A DNA stretch of 19,043 nucleotides from Treponema sp. GTDB taxonomy: Bacteria > Spirochaetota > Spirochaetia > Treponematales > Treponemataceae. A program made the position numbers and the translations under genes. Under the pieces are notes generated by a model that saw only the letters and a list, made by a program, of their open reading frames with translations, was not told the origin of the DNA and searched no databases. Below are positions 1 to 6,285 of the stretch, piece by piece. The stretch's first letter is position 1; the number at the start of each line of letters is the position of its first letter. The stretch covers positions 1 to 19,043 of the forward strand of contig JAHAZL010000009.1 of assembly GCA_018384055.1 (NCBI GenBank), given 5' to 3'.

Positions 1-30
1 ATTTTTTAGTATTTATACAGGAGTAAAATT

Positions 31-1512
31 ATGGGTGAAAATTATTTTAACTCAATTCCATGGCGCAAGGCTCGCATGCAGCTTGGTCACTGCCGTTCAA
101 TGGCTAAAGAAGAATTTGCAGACGGAGTAAACGCTCTCAAGGGAAAGAAGATCGTCATCGTAGGATGTGGCGCTCAGGGTCTCAACCAGGGTATGTGTCT
201 CCGCGATTCAGGCCTTGATGTTTCTTATGCTCTCCGCAAGGAAGCTATCGAACAGAAGCGTCAGTCTTGGAAAAACGCTACAGAAAACGGATTCAAGGTT
301 GGAACATACGAAGAACTTCTTCCAACAGCTGACCTCGTTGGTAACCTTACTCCAGATAAGCAGCACACTCCTGTTATCACAGAAGTTCAGAAGCACATGA
401 AGCAGGGTTCAGCACTCTGGTATTCACACGGCTTCAACATGATCGAAGAAGGAATGCAGGTTCGCAAGGACATCACAGTTGTTATGTGTGCTCCAAAGGG
501 ACCAGGTACTGAAGTTTGGCACGAATTTCAGCGTGGATTCGGTGTACCAGATCTTATCGCAGTTCACCCTGAAAACGACCCGGAAGGAAAGGGTTGGGCA
601 ATTGCCAAGGCTCTCGCAGTAGGTATGGGCGGTTCAAAGGCCGGTGTTCTTGAATCTGACTTCGTCGCAGAAGTTAAGTCTGACCTTATGGGAGAACAGA
701 CAATCCTCTGCGGTATGCTCCAGGCTGGTACAATCGTTTGCTACGACAAGATGGTTGCTGACGGAATGGATCCAAAATGGGTTACAAAATTCCTTATGCA
801 CGGCTGGAACGTAATTACAGAAGCCCTCAAATGGGGTGGCATTACAGGTATGATGGACCGTCTTTCTAACCCTGCAAAGCTCAAGGCTAACCAGCTTTCA
901 AAAGACATCAAGACTCTTCTTGCCCCACTCTACCAGAAGCATATGGATGACATCATTTCAGGAGAATTCTCTTCTACAATGATGAAGGACTGGGCAAACA
1001 AGGATGCTAACCTCCTCGCATGGCGCGAAGAAACAGGTAAGCTTGCTTTCGAAACAATGGAAGAATCAACAGACGAAATCAGCGAACAGGAATACTTCGA
1101 CAAGGGTATCATCATGGTTGCTATGGTTAAGGCTGGTTGTGAACTTGCATTCGAAACAATGGTTGACGCTGGTATCAAGGAAGAATCTGCATACTACGAA
1201 TCACTCCATGAAGTTCCACTTATCGCTAACCTCATCGACCGCAAGCGCCTCTATGAAATGAACAAGGTTATTTCTGATACAGCTGAATACGGATGCTATC
1301 TCTTTGCTCGCGTTGCAGCTCCAATGATGCAGAAGGACCTCATGCCAAAGGTAACAACAGAAGTTATCGGCAAGGGCCTTAATGTTAAGGACAACAGCGT
1401 AAACAATGCAGAACTCGTAAATGTAAACGCAGAAATCCGCAACCACCCAATCGAAGTTGTAGGAAGAAAATTGCGTGCATATATGACCGCAATGAAACCT
1501 ATCGTTGGTTAA
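31..1512 (+). CDS. ilvC: Ketol-acid reductoisomerase, class II (long form)
   Basis: This 493-aa protein catalyses the NADPH-dependent isomerisation and reduction of acetolactate or acetohydroxybutyrate in valine, leucine and isoleucine synthesis. It matches E. coli IlvC (491 aa) along its whole length, including the nucleotide-binding VGCGAQGLNQG near residues 44-54, EVKSDLMGEQTILCGMLQAG near 211-230 and EESAYYESLHE near 385-395, so it is the duplicated-knot class II enzyme. GGAG lies 8 bases before the ATG. Codon use is strongly biased (CTC/CTT Leu, CGC/CGT Arg, ACA Thr), suggesting high expression. The last 15 codons break this pattern: AGA (1465), TTG (1471) and ACC (1486) are the only uses of those codons I found in the gene. 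A second copy of the last nine codons and stop lies at 1614-1643. Identification is near certain. Confidence 0.97.
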   Translation: MGENYFNSIPWRKARMQLGHCRSMAKEEFADGVNALKGKKIVIVGCGAQGLNQGMCLRDSGLDVSYALRKEAIEQKRQSWKNATENGFKVGTYEELLPTADLVGNLTPDKQHTPVITEVQKHMKQGSALWYSHGFNMIEEGMQVRKDITVVMCAPKGPGTEVWHEFQRGFGVPDLIAVHPENDPEGKGWAIAKALAVGMGGSKAGVLESDFVAEVKSDLMGEQTILCGMLQAGTIVCYDKMVADGMDPKWVTKFLMHGWNVITEALKWGGITGMMDRLSNPAKLKANQLSKDIKTLLAPLYQKHMDDIISGEFSSTMMKDWANKDANLLAWREETGKLAFETMEESTDEISEQEYFDKGIIMVAMVKAGCELAFETMVDAGIKEESAYYESLHEVPLIANLIDRKRLYEMNKVISDTAEYGCYLFARVAAPMMQKDLMPKVTTEVIGKGLNVKDNSVNNAELVNVNAEIRNHPIEVVGRKLRAYMTAMKPIVG

Positions 1513-1515
1513 TAA

Positions 1516-1617
1516 ATGCTATCCGAGAGTTTCGATGTTTTTTGCGAAGCAAAAACGGGCGCGGACTGCGAACGAATCGAAACTCTAGACCATTCTCGAA
1601 AGAGAATGGTCCAATGA
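1516..1617 (+). repeat. Palindromic element between the two ilvC tails, open in frame
   Basis: This segment follows the ilvC stop. It holds an 11-bp perfect inverted repeat, AGAGTTTCGAT (1526-1536) with ATCGAAACTCT (1576-1586), with an inner GTTTTTTGC/GCAAAAAC dyad at 1537-1553. A second perfect hairpin follows, GACCATTCTC (1588-1597), loop GAAA, GAGAATGGTC (1602-1611). After two stop codons the ilvC frame reopens at ATG 1516 and runs 33 codons to TGA 1615. I see no Shine-Dalgarno and do not claim it is a gene. It resembles the palindromic elements that can stay open in one frame, but the family was not identified. Confidence 0.6.
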
Positions 1618-1643
1618 CAGCAATGAAGCCAATCGTAGGCTAA
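1614..1643 (+). repeat. Second copy of the ilvC C-terminal coding tail
   Basis: The sequence reads M-T-A-M-K-P-I-V-G-stop, identical in protein to ilvC codons 485-493 plus stop (1483-1512). The two 30-bp copies differ at five bases, all synonymous third positions (ACC/ACA, AAA/AAG, CCT/CCA, GTT/GTA, GGT/GGC). The flanks of the two copies are unrelated. ACA, AAG and CCA are the favoured codons in the body of ilvC, so this stranded copy looks like the original end of the gene. Confidence 0.85.
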
Positions 1644-1720
1644 ATTTTCTGTGCCAACTCGTAAGAGGTGGCGACTCTGACAAAAAAAAGACGCTTCTTA
1701 CGGAGACCACTGAAAAAGGT

Positions 1721-1748
1721 GTCATTCCCGTGCTTGACGCGGGAATCC
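1721..1748 (-). repeat. REP-like palindrome, unit A
   Basis: On the minus strand it reads GGATTCCCG, then CGTCAAGCA, then CGGGAATGAC: a 28-bp stem-loop with conserved ends GATT and AATGAC and GTCAAGC in the middle. It shares this plan with 1780-1807 and 11028-11055 and, less closely, with the block at 4650-4760. Confidence 0.75.
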
Positions 1749-1779
1749 ATTTGCGCAAATCCTTATGTTGCAAAGAAAT

Positions 1780-1807
1780 AGATTATCGGGACAAGCCCGA
1801 TAATGAC
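1780..1807 (+). repeat. REP-like palindrome, unit B
   Basis: On the plus strand it reads AGATTATCGG, GACAAGC, then CCGATAATGAC, 28 bp in all. It has the same GATT...AATGAC ends and central ACAAGC as unit A, in opposite orientation to it. The pair is inverted inside the loop of the large inverted repeat at 1683-1855. Confidence 0.75.
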
Positions 1808-1871
1808 AATTTCAGAAGTTTTTCAGCGACCTTTTCTTACGAAGCGTCTTTTTTTATCCCAAACTATAGGA

Positions 1872-2093
1872 CTAGCATTTCAATAGGCGGAAGATGCTTC
1901 CCTTGAAAATCATGCAAAGAAGGTCAAGAAACCACCAGATGTTCCAGCCTACAAAGAGACGGATAAGACCTGCAATAATCTTCCCTTCAGAAAATCTTGT
2001 AAGGATTCCGCAAATTGCTGATGTGATTGGGAAAATTGCAAGAATAACGCTTACAATCCAAGGAAGTCCGAAATAGTCCTTTGATTTTGCCAT
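1872..2093 (-). CDS. Small two-helix membrane protein, function unknown
   Basis: This is a 73-aa protein starting MAKSKDYFGLPWIVS. The ATG at 2093 is chosen because GGAGG lies 7 bases before it; the frame could start earlier at a TTG, but that has no ribosome site. There are two hydrophobic segments, about residues 8-30 (LPWIVSVILAIFPITSAICG) and 41-66 (IIAGLIRLFVGWNIWWFLDL), joined by a short loop, with a basic C-terminus. This suggests a hairpin in the inner membrane. I do not recognise a characterised family. It stands alone on this strand between ilvC and nudC, and its 3' end abuts the large inverted repeat that may terminate it. Confidence 0.7.
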   Translation of the reverse strand: MAKSKDYFGLPWIVSVILAIFPITSAICGILTRFSEGKIIAGLIRLFVGWNIWWFLDLLCMIFKGSIFRLLKC

Positions 2094-2186
2094 AATAAAT
2101 CCTCCATATAGCAACTGTATAAGTATCTATTTCTATTTTGATGCAGAAAAATTCTGTTTTCTATGTAAATCAAAATTTAAAGTGAC

Positions 2187-2205
2187 AGAGGGGACAGACC
2201 CCTCT
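2187..2205. repeat. GGGGACAGAC-type palindrome upstream of nudC
   Basis: It is a perfect 7-bp stem AGAGGGG / CCCCTCT with loop ACAGA. The same 10-mer GGGGACAGAC recurs at 2375-2384, reversed at 2532-2541 (within GGGGTCTGTCCCC, 2529-2541), and at 2643-2652, all inside nudC. Confidence 0.7.
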
Positions 2206-2306
2206 AATGCACTATTTTTTCTTCCTCCTTTACATCCCAAACACCAGATTTTCATAGAAAAATCACTTAAACAACACCTCCAATACCATAAACCGTTCTT
2301 TTAAGT

Positions 2307-2312
2307 TACAAT
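2307..2312 (+). promoter_or_regulatory. Candidate -10 box of nudC (leaderless type)
   Basis: TACAAT ends 6 nt before the nudC ATG, which would put transcription start on the A of the start codon. No usable Shine-Dalgarno precedes the ATG; AGG lies only 3 nt away. No good -35 box was found 16-18 bp upstream, so this is the weakest of the four similar cases. Confidence 0.4.
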
Positions 2313-2318
2313 AGGTTC

Positions 2319-3104
2319 ATGCCAATTATCACAAAACCTGAAAAATTCATTTACAAGTACAATATTGCAATCAAGGGGACAGACCTCTTGCTGACTATGG
2401 ACGGTAACTTACCTACCTCAAAAGACATGGAATCCCTTTGCCCCATTGCCCTGGACTGGTTTTCAGAGGATTTATACGGTTATAGTGCCTTATCATTGAA
2501 AGAAGAAGCTGAAATTCCGGTAGGATTTGGGGTCTGTCCCCTCCGTCAGTTATTTTGGGACAAACCAAACCTTACTTTCATTGTAGCCCGTGCAAAAAGC
2601 CTTCTTTCGCAACGACAGATGTACAAATTCTGCCCAACCTGCGGGGACAGACTCCTTGATGACAAGACCGAAAGCGCCCTTTTCTGCCCAAAATGCAACA
2701 CCAAATTCTTTCCGCGAATAGAACCGGCAACCATCACGCTGATTTCCCGCGGCGATGAAATACTTCTTGCCCGAGGAAACCGAGGTACCTACAACAAGTT
2801 TGCCTGCATTTCAGGCTTTGTCGAACAGGGGGAAACCCTTGAAGAATGCGTAGTACGCGAAATAAAGGAAGAAACCAATCTTGAAGTAAAAAACATAAGG
2901 TATATGGGAAGCACTGCATGGCCTTTCCCTGATCAGCTTATGCTAGAATTCACTGCAGATTATGCAGGCGGAGAACTTAAGATTCAGGAAGAGGAACTTG
3001 CAGAAGCAAGATGGTTCCGTCGCGACCAGCTGCCCCCTATGGATCAGCTTCCTCAACCTGGCTCTAGTGCATGGAATCTTATTTTTGGTAATGCAAATAA
3101 ATAG
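2319..3104 (+). CDS. nudC: NAD+ diphosphatase / NADH pyrophosphatase (Nudix, NudC family)
   Basis: This 261-aa protein (E. coli NudC is 257) hydrolyses NAD(H) to NMN(H) and AMP; the family also removes NAD caps from RNA. A zinc ribbon uses Cys105, 108, 123 and 126. The Nudix box runs 166-188: G166, E172, R180-E181, E184-E185. The usual Gly near its end is Asn187. The NudC signature SQPWPFPxS appears as STAWPFPDQ at 198-206, with Q to T and P to A changes. The N-terminal third is divergent, as is usual in the family. No Shine-Dalgarno is seen, and a TACAAT box sits 6 nt upstream. Three GGGGACAGAC-type 10-mers lie within the coding sequence. The next gene starts 41 bp after the stop and has its own -10 box. 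Confidence 0.93.
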   Translation: MPIITKPEKFIYKYNIAIKGTDLLLTMDGNLPTSKDMESLCPIALDWFSEDLYGYSALSLKEEAEIPVGFGVCPLRQLFWDKPNLTFIVARAKSLLSQRQMYKFCPTCGDRLLDDKTESALFCPKCNTKFFPRIEPATITLISRGDEILLARGNRGTYNKFACISGFVEQGETLEECVVREIKEETNLEVKNIRYMGSTAWPFPDQLMLEFTADYAGGELKIQEEELAEARWFRRDQLPPMDQLPQPGSSAWNLIFGNANK

Positions 3105-3113
3105 AAAAAGCAT

Positions 3114-3139
3114 TATACTGTTTACAACAATTTATGGAG
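3114..3139 (+). promoter_or_regulatory. -10 box and ribosome site of the phosphohexomutase gene
   Basis: TATACT (3114-3119) predicts a start near 3126 and a leader of about 20 nt. GGAG (3136-3139) lies 6 nt before ATG 3146. The site overlaps an earlier in-frame ATG at 3134, which therefore is probably not the start. No clear -35 box was found. Confidence 0.45.
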
Positions 3140-3145
3140 AACATT

Positions 3146-4651
3146 ATGGAACAGAATCTCATGAAGCTTCAGAACGGAAGCGATGTTCGCGGAATTGCCC
3201 TTGAAGGCGTTGCTGATGAACATGTAAACCTTACAGAAAACGCATGCAACAGAATTGGCCAGGCATTTGCAATCTGGCTTTCAAAAAAATGCGGAAAGAG
3301 TATTACAGACCTTAAGATCGGTATTGGTCGTGATGCACGCGTTACAGGACCCGCCCTCCTTAAGGCAACTGCTGCAGGTATGGCATCAACAGGTGCTAAA
3401 GTTTATGACTGCGGCCTTGCAACAACTCCTGCCATGTTCATGTCCACGGTTTTCGACCAGACAAAGTATGACGGTTCTGCAATGCTCACGGCAAGCCACC
3501 TTCCGTTCAACAGAAACGGAATCAAGTTCTTTGATGTAAACGGTGGTCTTGAACACGATGACATCACTGATGTTCTTACAATTGCTCAGGAAAAGGAAGA
3601 AAGCGGAACTGCAGATTTTGCAGGTTCTTTTACCCTCCTTGAGACTTATGCAGCACACCTTAAAAACACAATCGCAAAGGAACTTGGTGCAAAAGACGGA
3701 GACAGGCCACTCTCAGGTCTCCATATTGTAGTCGATGCAGGAAACGGTGACGGCGGATTCTTCGTAGACAAGATTCTTCAGCCTCTCGGTGCAGACACAA
3801 CAGGAAGCGCTTTCCTTGAGCCAGACGGAATGTTCCCTAACCATATTCCAAACCCAGAAAACAAGGATGCAATGAAGGCAATCCAAAATGCAACAACAAG
3901 CAGCAAGGCTGACCTTGGACTTATTTTTGATACAGATGTTGACCGCATGAGCGCCGTATTCAGCGACGGAACAGAAGTAAACCGCGACAGCATCATCGCC
4001 CTCTTCTCTGCAATTCTTGCCCCTTCTTTCCCAGGAAGCACAATCATCACGGACAGTGTAACAAGCGACCGCCTTACATACTTCCTTGAAAAGAAACTTG
4101 GACTCAAGCACCTTCGCTACATGCGCGGATACAAGAATGTAATCAACAAGTGCATCGAACTCAACTCAAAGGGAGAAGTTTCTCCTCTCGCAATGGAAAC
4201 ATCAGGACACGGTGCCCTCAAGGACAACTACTACCTTGATGACGGTTCATTCCTTGCAGTAAAACTTATCGTAGCCCTTGCTAAGGCAAAGAAGGAAAAC
4301 AAAAAGATTGAAGATCTTATTGGAGATCTTCCAGCAGCTGGAGTTGAAGGAGAATACAGATTCAAGATCAAGGCCGAAGACTTCAAGGCTTACGGGAAAA
4401 AAGTTCTTGAAACTTTCAAGAACCGTGCTGAAGAAAAGAATTTCGACATGCCGGAAAGTTTTGAAGGAATCCGCATTTCCTTCCACGATGCAAATGCAGA
4501 AGGCTGGATGCTCTTAAGGCTTTCACTCCACGATCCTGTAATGCCTCTCAACGTTGAAGGCAAGACACAGAAGGACAAGGATGCAATCATCTCGTACGCA
4601 AAGGAAATGATTGCAGGTTTTGACCAGCTTGATGTAAGCTGCCTTGATTGA
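3146..4651 (+). CDS. Alpha-D-phosphohexomutase (phosphomannomutase/phosphoglucomutase family)
   Basis: This 501-aa enzyme interconverts hexose 1- and 6-phosphates. Family landmarks are complete: phosphoserine loop TASHLP (Ser117), metal loop DTDVDR (Asp262, 264, 266), sugar-binding ETSGH (351-355), and a C-terminal phosphate-binding domain. The LQNGSDVRG opening, TASHLPFNRNG and SGHGALKDNYYLDDG resemble, from memory, the clade that includes plant 'phosphoglucosamine mutase family' proteins rather than E. coli ManB, Pgm or GlmM. The preferred substrate therefore cannot be stated. The start at 3146 follows GGAG by 6 nt; ATG 3134 would remove that site. Codon use is biased as in ilvC. The stop codon TGA (4649-4651) overlaps the first bases of a REP-like unit. 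Confidence 0.9.
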   Translation: MEQNLMKLQNGSDVRGIALEGVADEHVNLTENACNRIGQAFAIWLSKKCGKSITDLKIGIGRDARVTGPALLKATAAGMASTGAKVYDCGLATTPAMFMSTVFDQTKYDGSAMLTASHLPFNRNGIKFFDVNGGLEHDDITDVLTIAQEKEESGTADFAGSFTLLETYAAHLKNTIAKELGAKDGDRPLSGLHIVVDAGNGDGGFFVDKILQPLGADTTGSAFLEPDGMFPNHIPNPENKDAMKAIQNATTSSKADLGLIFDTDVDRMSAVFSDGTEVNRDSIIALFSAILAPSFPGSTIITDSVTSDRLTYFLEKKLGLKHLRYMRGYKNVINKCIELNSKGEVSPLAMETSGHGALKDNYYLDDGSFLAVKLIVALAKAKKENKKIEDLIGDLPAAGVEGEYRFKIKAEDFKAYGKKVLETFKNRAEEKNFDMPESFEGIRISFHDANAEGWMLLRLSLHDPVMPLNVEGKTQKDKDAIISYAKEMIAGFDQLDVSCLD

Positions 4652-4760
4652 TTGCCGCGCTCCGCTCGCAATGACGATACCCATAGCCGCCTGTAACGTC
4701 ATTGCAGGAAATTCATGCCCTGCTTCGTCATTGCGAGGAACGCAGTGACGAAGCAATCCA
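4650..4760. repeat. Cluster of three REP-like palindromes filling a convergent gap
   Basis: Unit D (4650-4675, plus) runs from GATTGCCGCG to GCAATGAC. Unit F (4698-4723, minus) has arms GCAGG/CCTGC and ends AATGAC. Unit E (4727-4760, minus) runs from GGATTGCTTCGTCAC to CTCGCAATGAC. All end in AATGAC, and D and E share GATTGC...GCAATGAC. The cluster begins in the stop codon of the upstream gene and ends directly against the stop codon of rimO (4761). It could act as a two-way terminator or mRNA stabiliser, as REPs do elsewhere. No separate T-tract terminator was seen here. Confidence 0.8.
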
Positions 4761-6224
4761 TTACCCAACATAGTAGCCGTCGATGTCAACTTCGCTTGAT
4801 GCGACGGCTTTTACTTTTATAACTGCCCCCGGCACAATTTTCTTAACGGCATTTTTATCATCAAGATCATAGCGGACAACTACATTTCCATCTACTTCAG
4901 GAGCTTCAAACCAGGCACGACCAATGGCAAGACCTTCATCAGTTCCTTCAAGATTCTGAACGATTTCTTCAACAAGAACATCATAGACCTTGCCTACACG
5001 CTTTTTCAAAAGCTTCTGTGTAATTTCATGCTGAATGGCAGTAAGATTTGCAGCACGCTTCACTGCAACACCATGTGCAACACGACCTTTCATTTTATAA
5101 GCAACGGTATCATCTTCGCGGCTGTAGTCAAAGCAACCGGACCAGTCGCTCTGGATTGTCTCCAGGAACTTTACTGTGTTATCTGCATTTTCTTCCTTTT
5201 CCCCTGGGAAACCTGTAAGAAAAGTAGTTCTGATGCAGCTGTCAGGAAGTTCTTTTCTGATTGTTTTAACAAGTTTGGAATAGCTTTTGAAACTTCCTTT
5301 TCTGTTCATTGCATGAATGATTTCATCATCGCCGCTCTGGAAAGGAATGTCAAAGTAAGGAAGAATTCTTTCATCCTTTATTATGAGTTCAAGGACATCT
5401 GTATTAAAATGATCAGGATGAATGTAAAGAAGCCTTACCCAGAACTTCCCCTTGATCTTCGTAATTTTTTCAACAAGCTTATACAGAGGAGAATTGCCGT
5501 GTTCTTCAATAAAATTCTTTTCTTCAATGATTGGATTTTTAAGTTCACCGTAAAGAACAGAATGCCAGTTTTTCTTTCCGAAAAGACCTTCATCATCCTT
5601 ACCGCAACCATAGGCTGCAAGGTCCTGTCCAATGAGGTTGATTTCAAAAACACCTTTCTTCAAAAGAGTCTTGATTTCAGCGATGATTTCATCAACCGGG
5701 CGGGAACGAAGCTTACCGCGAATGAGAGGAATGGCACAGAAGGAACAGAAGTTGTCGCATCCTTCAGTAATCTTAACAAAGGCACTTCCTTTATAAGAAA
5801 GGAGGTCTGTTCTTTCTCCGCAGAAAACCCCTTTCTGCTCGCCTTTAAGAACAGGACGCTTTTTTGCTTTTGAAAAAACATCCTTAACGGCTTTGTCCAA
5901 AAGGGAAAGATCCCCATTGCCGACAATTCCGTCTGCCTCAGGAAGATCCTTTTCAAAAACTTCTGCATAGCGTTCTGCAAGACAGCCTGCAAGAATTATT
6001 TTCTTTTCAGGATAGGCAGTGCGGGCATCAAGCAAAGAATCCAGGCTTTCCTTTTTTGCACTTTCAATGAAACCGCAGGAATTAACGATTATAAGGTCTG
6101 CATCATCTGCATTCATCACCTGAACAAGCCCAAGGTTTGCAAGGCGAGCCATAATTATTTCACCGTCTACCTGATTTTTTGCACATCCATGCTGATCAAG
6201 AAAAAATGTCTTTGCTTTTGCCAT
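4761..6224 (-). CDS. rimO: Ribosomal protein S12 methylthiotransferase
   Basis: This radical-SAM enzyme of 487 aa adds a methylthio group to a conserved aspartate of ribosomal protein S12. The N-terminal MTTase domain carries the first cluster ligands Cys14 (in GCAKNQVD), Cys50 and Cys81. The radical-SAM motif CDNFCSFC gives Cys156, 160 and 163. A TRAM-like domain ends the protein. GCxKNxVD and RGKLRSR favour RimO over MiaB. It is longer than E. coli RimO (441 aa), mostly from an insert near residues 212-245. The start at 6224 is set by GGAG 7 nt upstream and the MAKAKTFFLDQHGC opening; the frame is open 53 codons further upstream, through the terminator. It is the third gene of the lolA - RodZ-like - rimO run. 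Confidence 0.93.
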   Translation of the reverse strand: MAKAKTFFLDQHGCAKNQVDGEIIMARLANLGLVQVMNADDADLIIVNSCGFIESAKKESLDSLLDARTAYPEKKIILAGCLAERYAEVFEKDLPEADGIVGNGDLSLLDKAVKDVFSKAKKRPVLKGEQKGVFCGERTDLLSYKGSAFVKITEGCDNFCSFCAIPLIRGKLRSRPVDEIIAEIKTLLKKGVFEINLIGQDLAAYGCGKDDEGLFGKKNWHSVLYGELKNPIIEEKNFIEEHGNSPLYKLVEKITKIKGKFWVRLLYIHPDHFNTDVLELIIKDERILPYFDIPFQSGDDEIIHAMNRKGSFKSYSKLVKTIRKELPDSCIRTTFLTGFPGEKEENADNTVKFLETIQSDWSGCFDYSREDDTVAYKMKGRVAHGVAVKRAANLTAIQHEITQKLLKKRVGKVYDVLVEEIVQNLEGTDEGLAIGRAWFEAPEVDGNVVVRYDLDDKNAVKKIVPGAVIKVKAVASSEVDIDGYYVG

Positions 6225-6235
6225 TGTTCTACTCC

Positions 6236-6263
6236 AAAAAAAAGGGCACCTTCCAGTGCCCTT
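6236..6263 (-). terminator. Intrinsic terminator directly before the rimO ribosome site
   Basis: On the minus strand a perfect 8-bp stem AAGGGCAC / GTGCCCTT with a 6-nt loop is followed by eight T (6236-6243). The rimO Shine-Dalgarno GGAG begins immediately after the T run, and the ATG is 12 nt beyond the last T. It should end or limit transcripts from lolA and the RodZ-like gene before rimO. Confidence 0.8.
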
Positions 6264-6285
6264 CTCAATCCATTGTATAACGAAA

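Larger units (their letters stand above)
1683..1855. terminator. Large imperfect inverted repeat, probable two-way terminator with REPs in its loop
   Basis: The left arm 1683-1717 begins with a run of A, then GACGCTTCTTACG, and ends CTGAAAAA. It is the imperfect reverse complement of the right arm 1819-1855, which begins TTTTTCAG and ends CGAAGCGTC followed by seven T. Together they would fold into a hairpin of about 35 bp with A upstream and T downstream, as expected of a terminator working in both directions between ilvC and the minus-strand gene at 1872. The roughly 100-base loop holds two REP-like units (1721-1748, 1780-1807). The motif TCTTACG also has a reverse copy at 1660-1666, so alternative pairing is possible. 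Confidence 0.6.

Noticed and set aside
1..30. Riboswitch or leader-peptide attenuator before ilvC
   Set aside because: Only 30 bases precede the gene in this window; a ribosome site is visible but nothing else can be judged.
1721..1748. Resemblance of unit A to the Neisseria dRS3 repeat (ATTCCC...GGGAAT)
   Set aside because: The inner spacing differs from the dRS3 pattern and the unit groups better with the local GATT...AATGAC family. Shared ATTCCC/GGGAAT arms are common in unrelated bacteria.
5028..5873. 281-aa plus-strand open frame
   Set aside because: It lies wholly antisense to rimO, whose motifs are complete, and its peptide shows no domain. It is a shadow frame.
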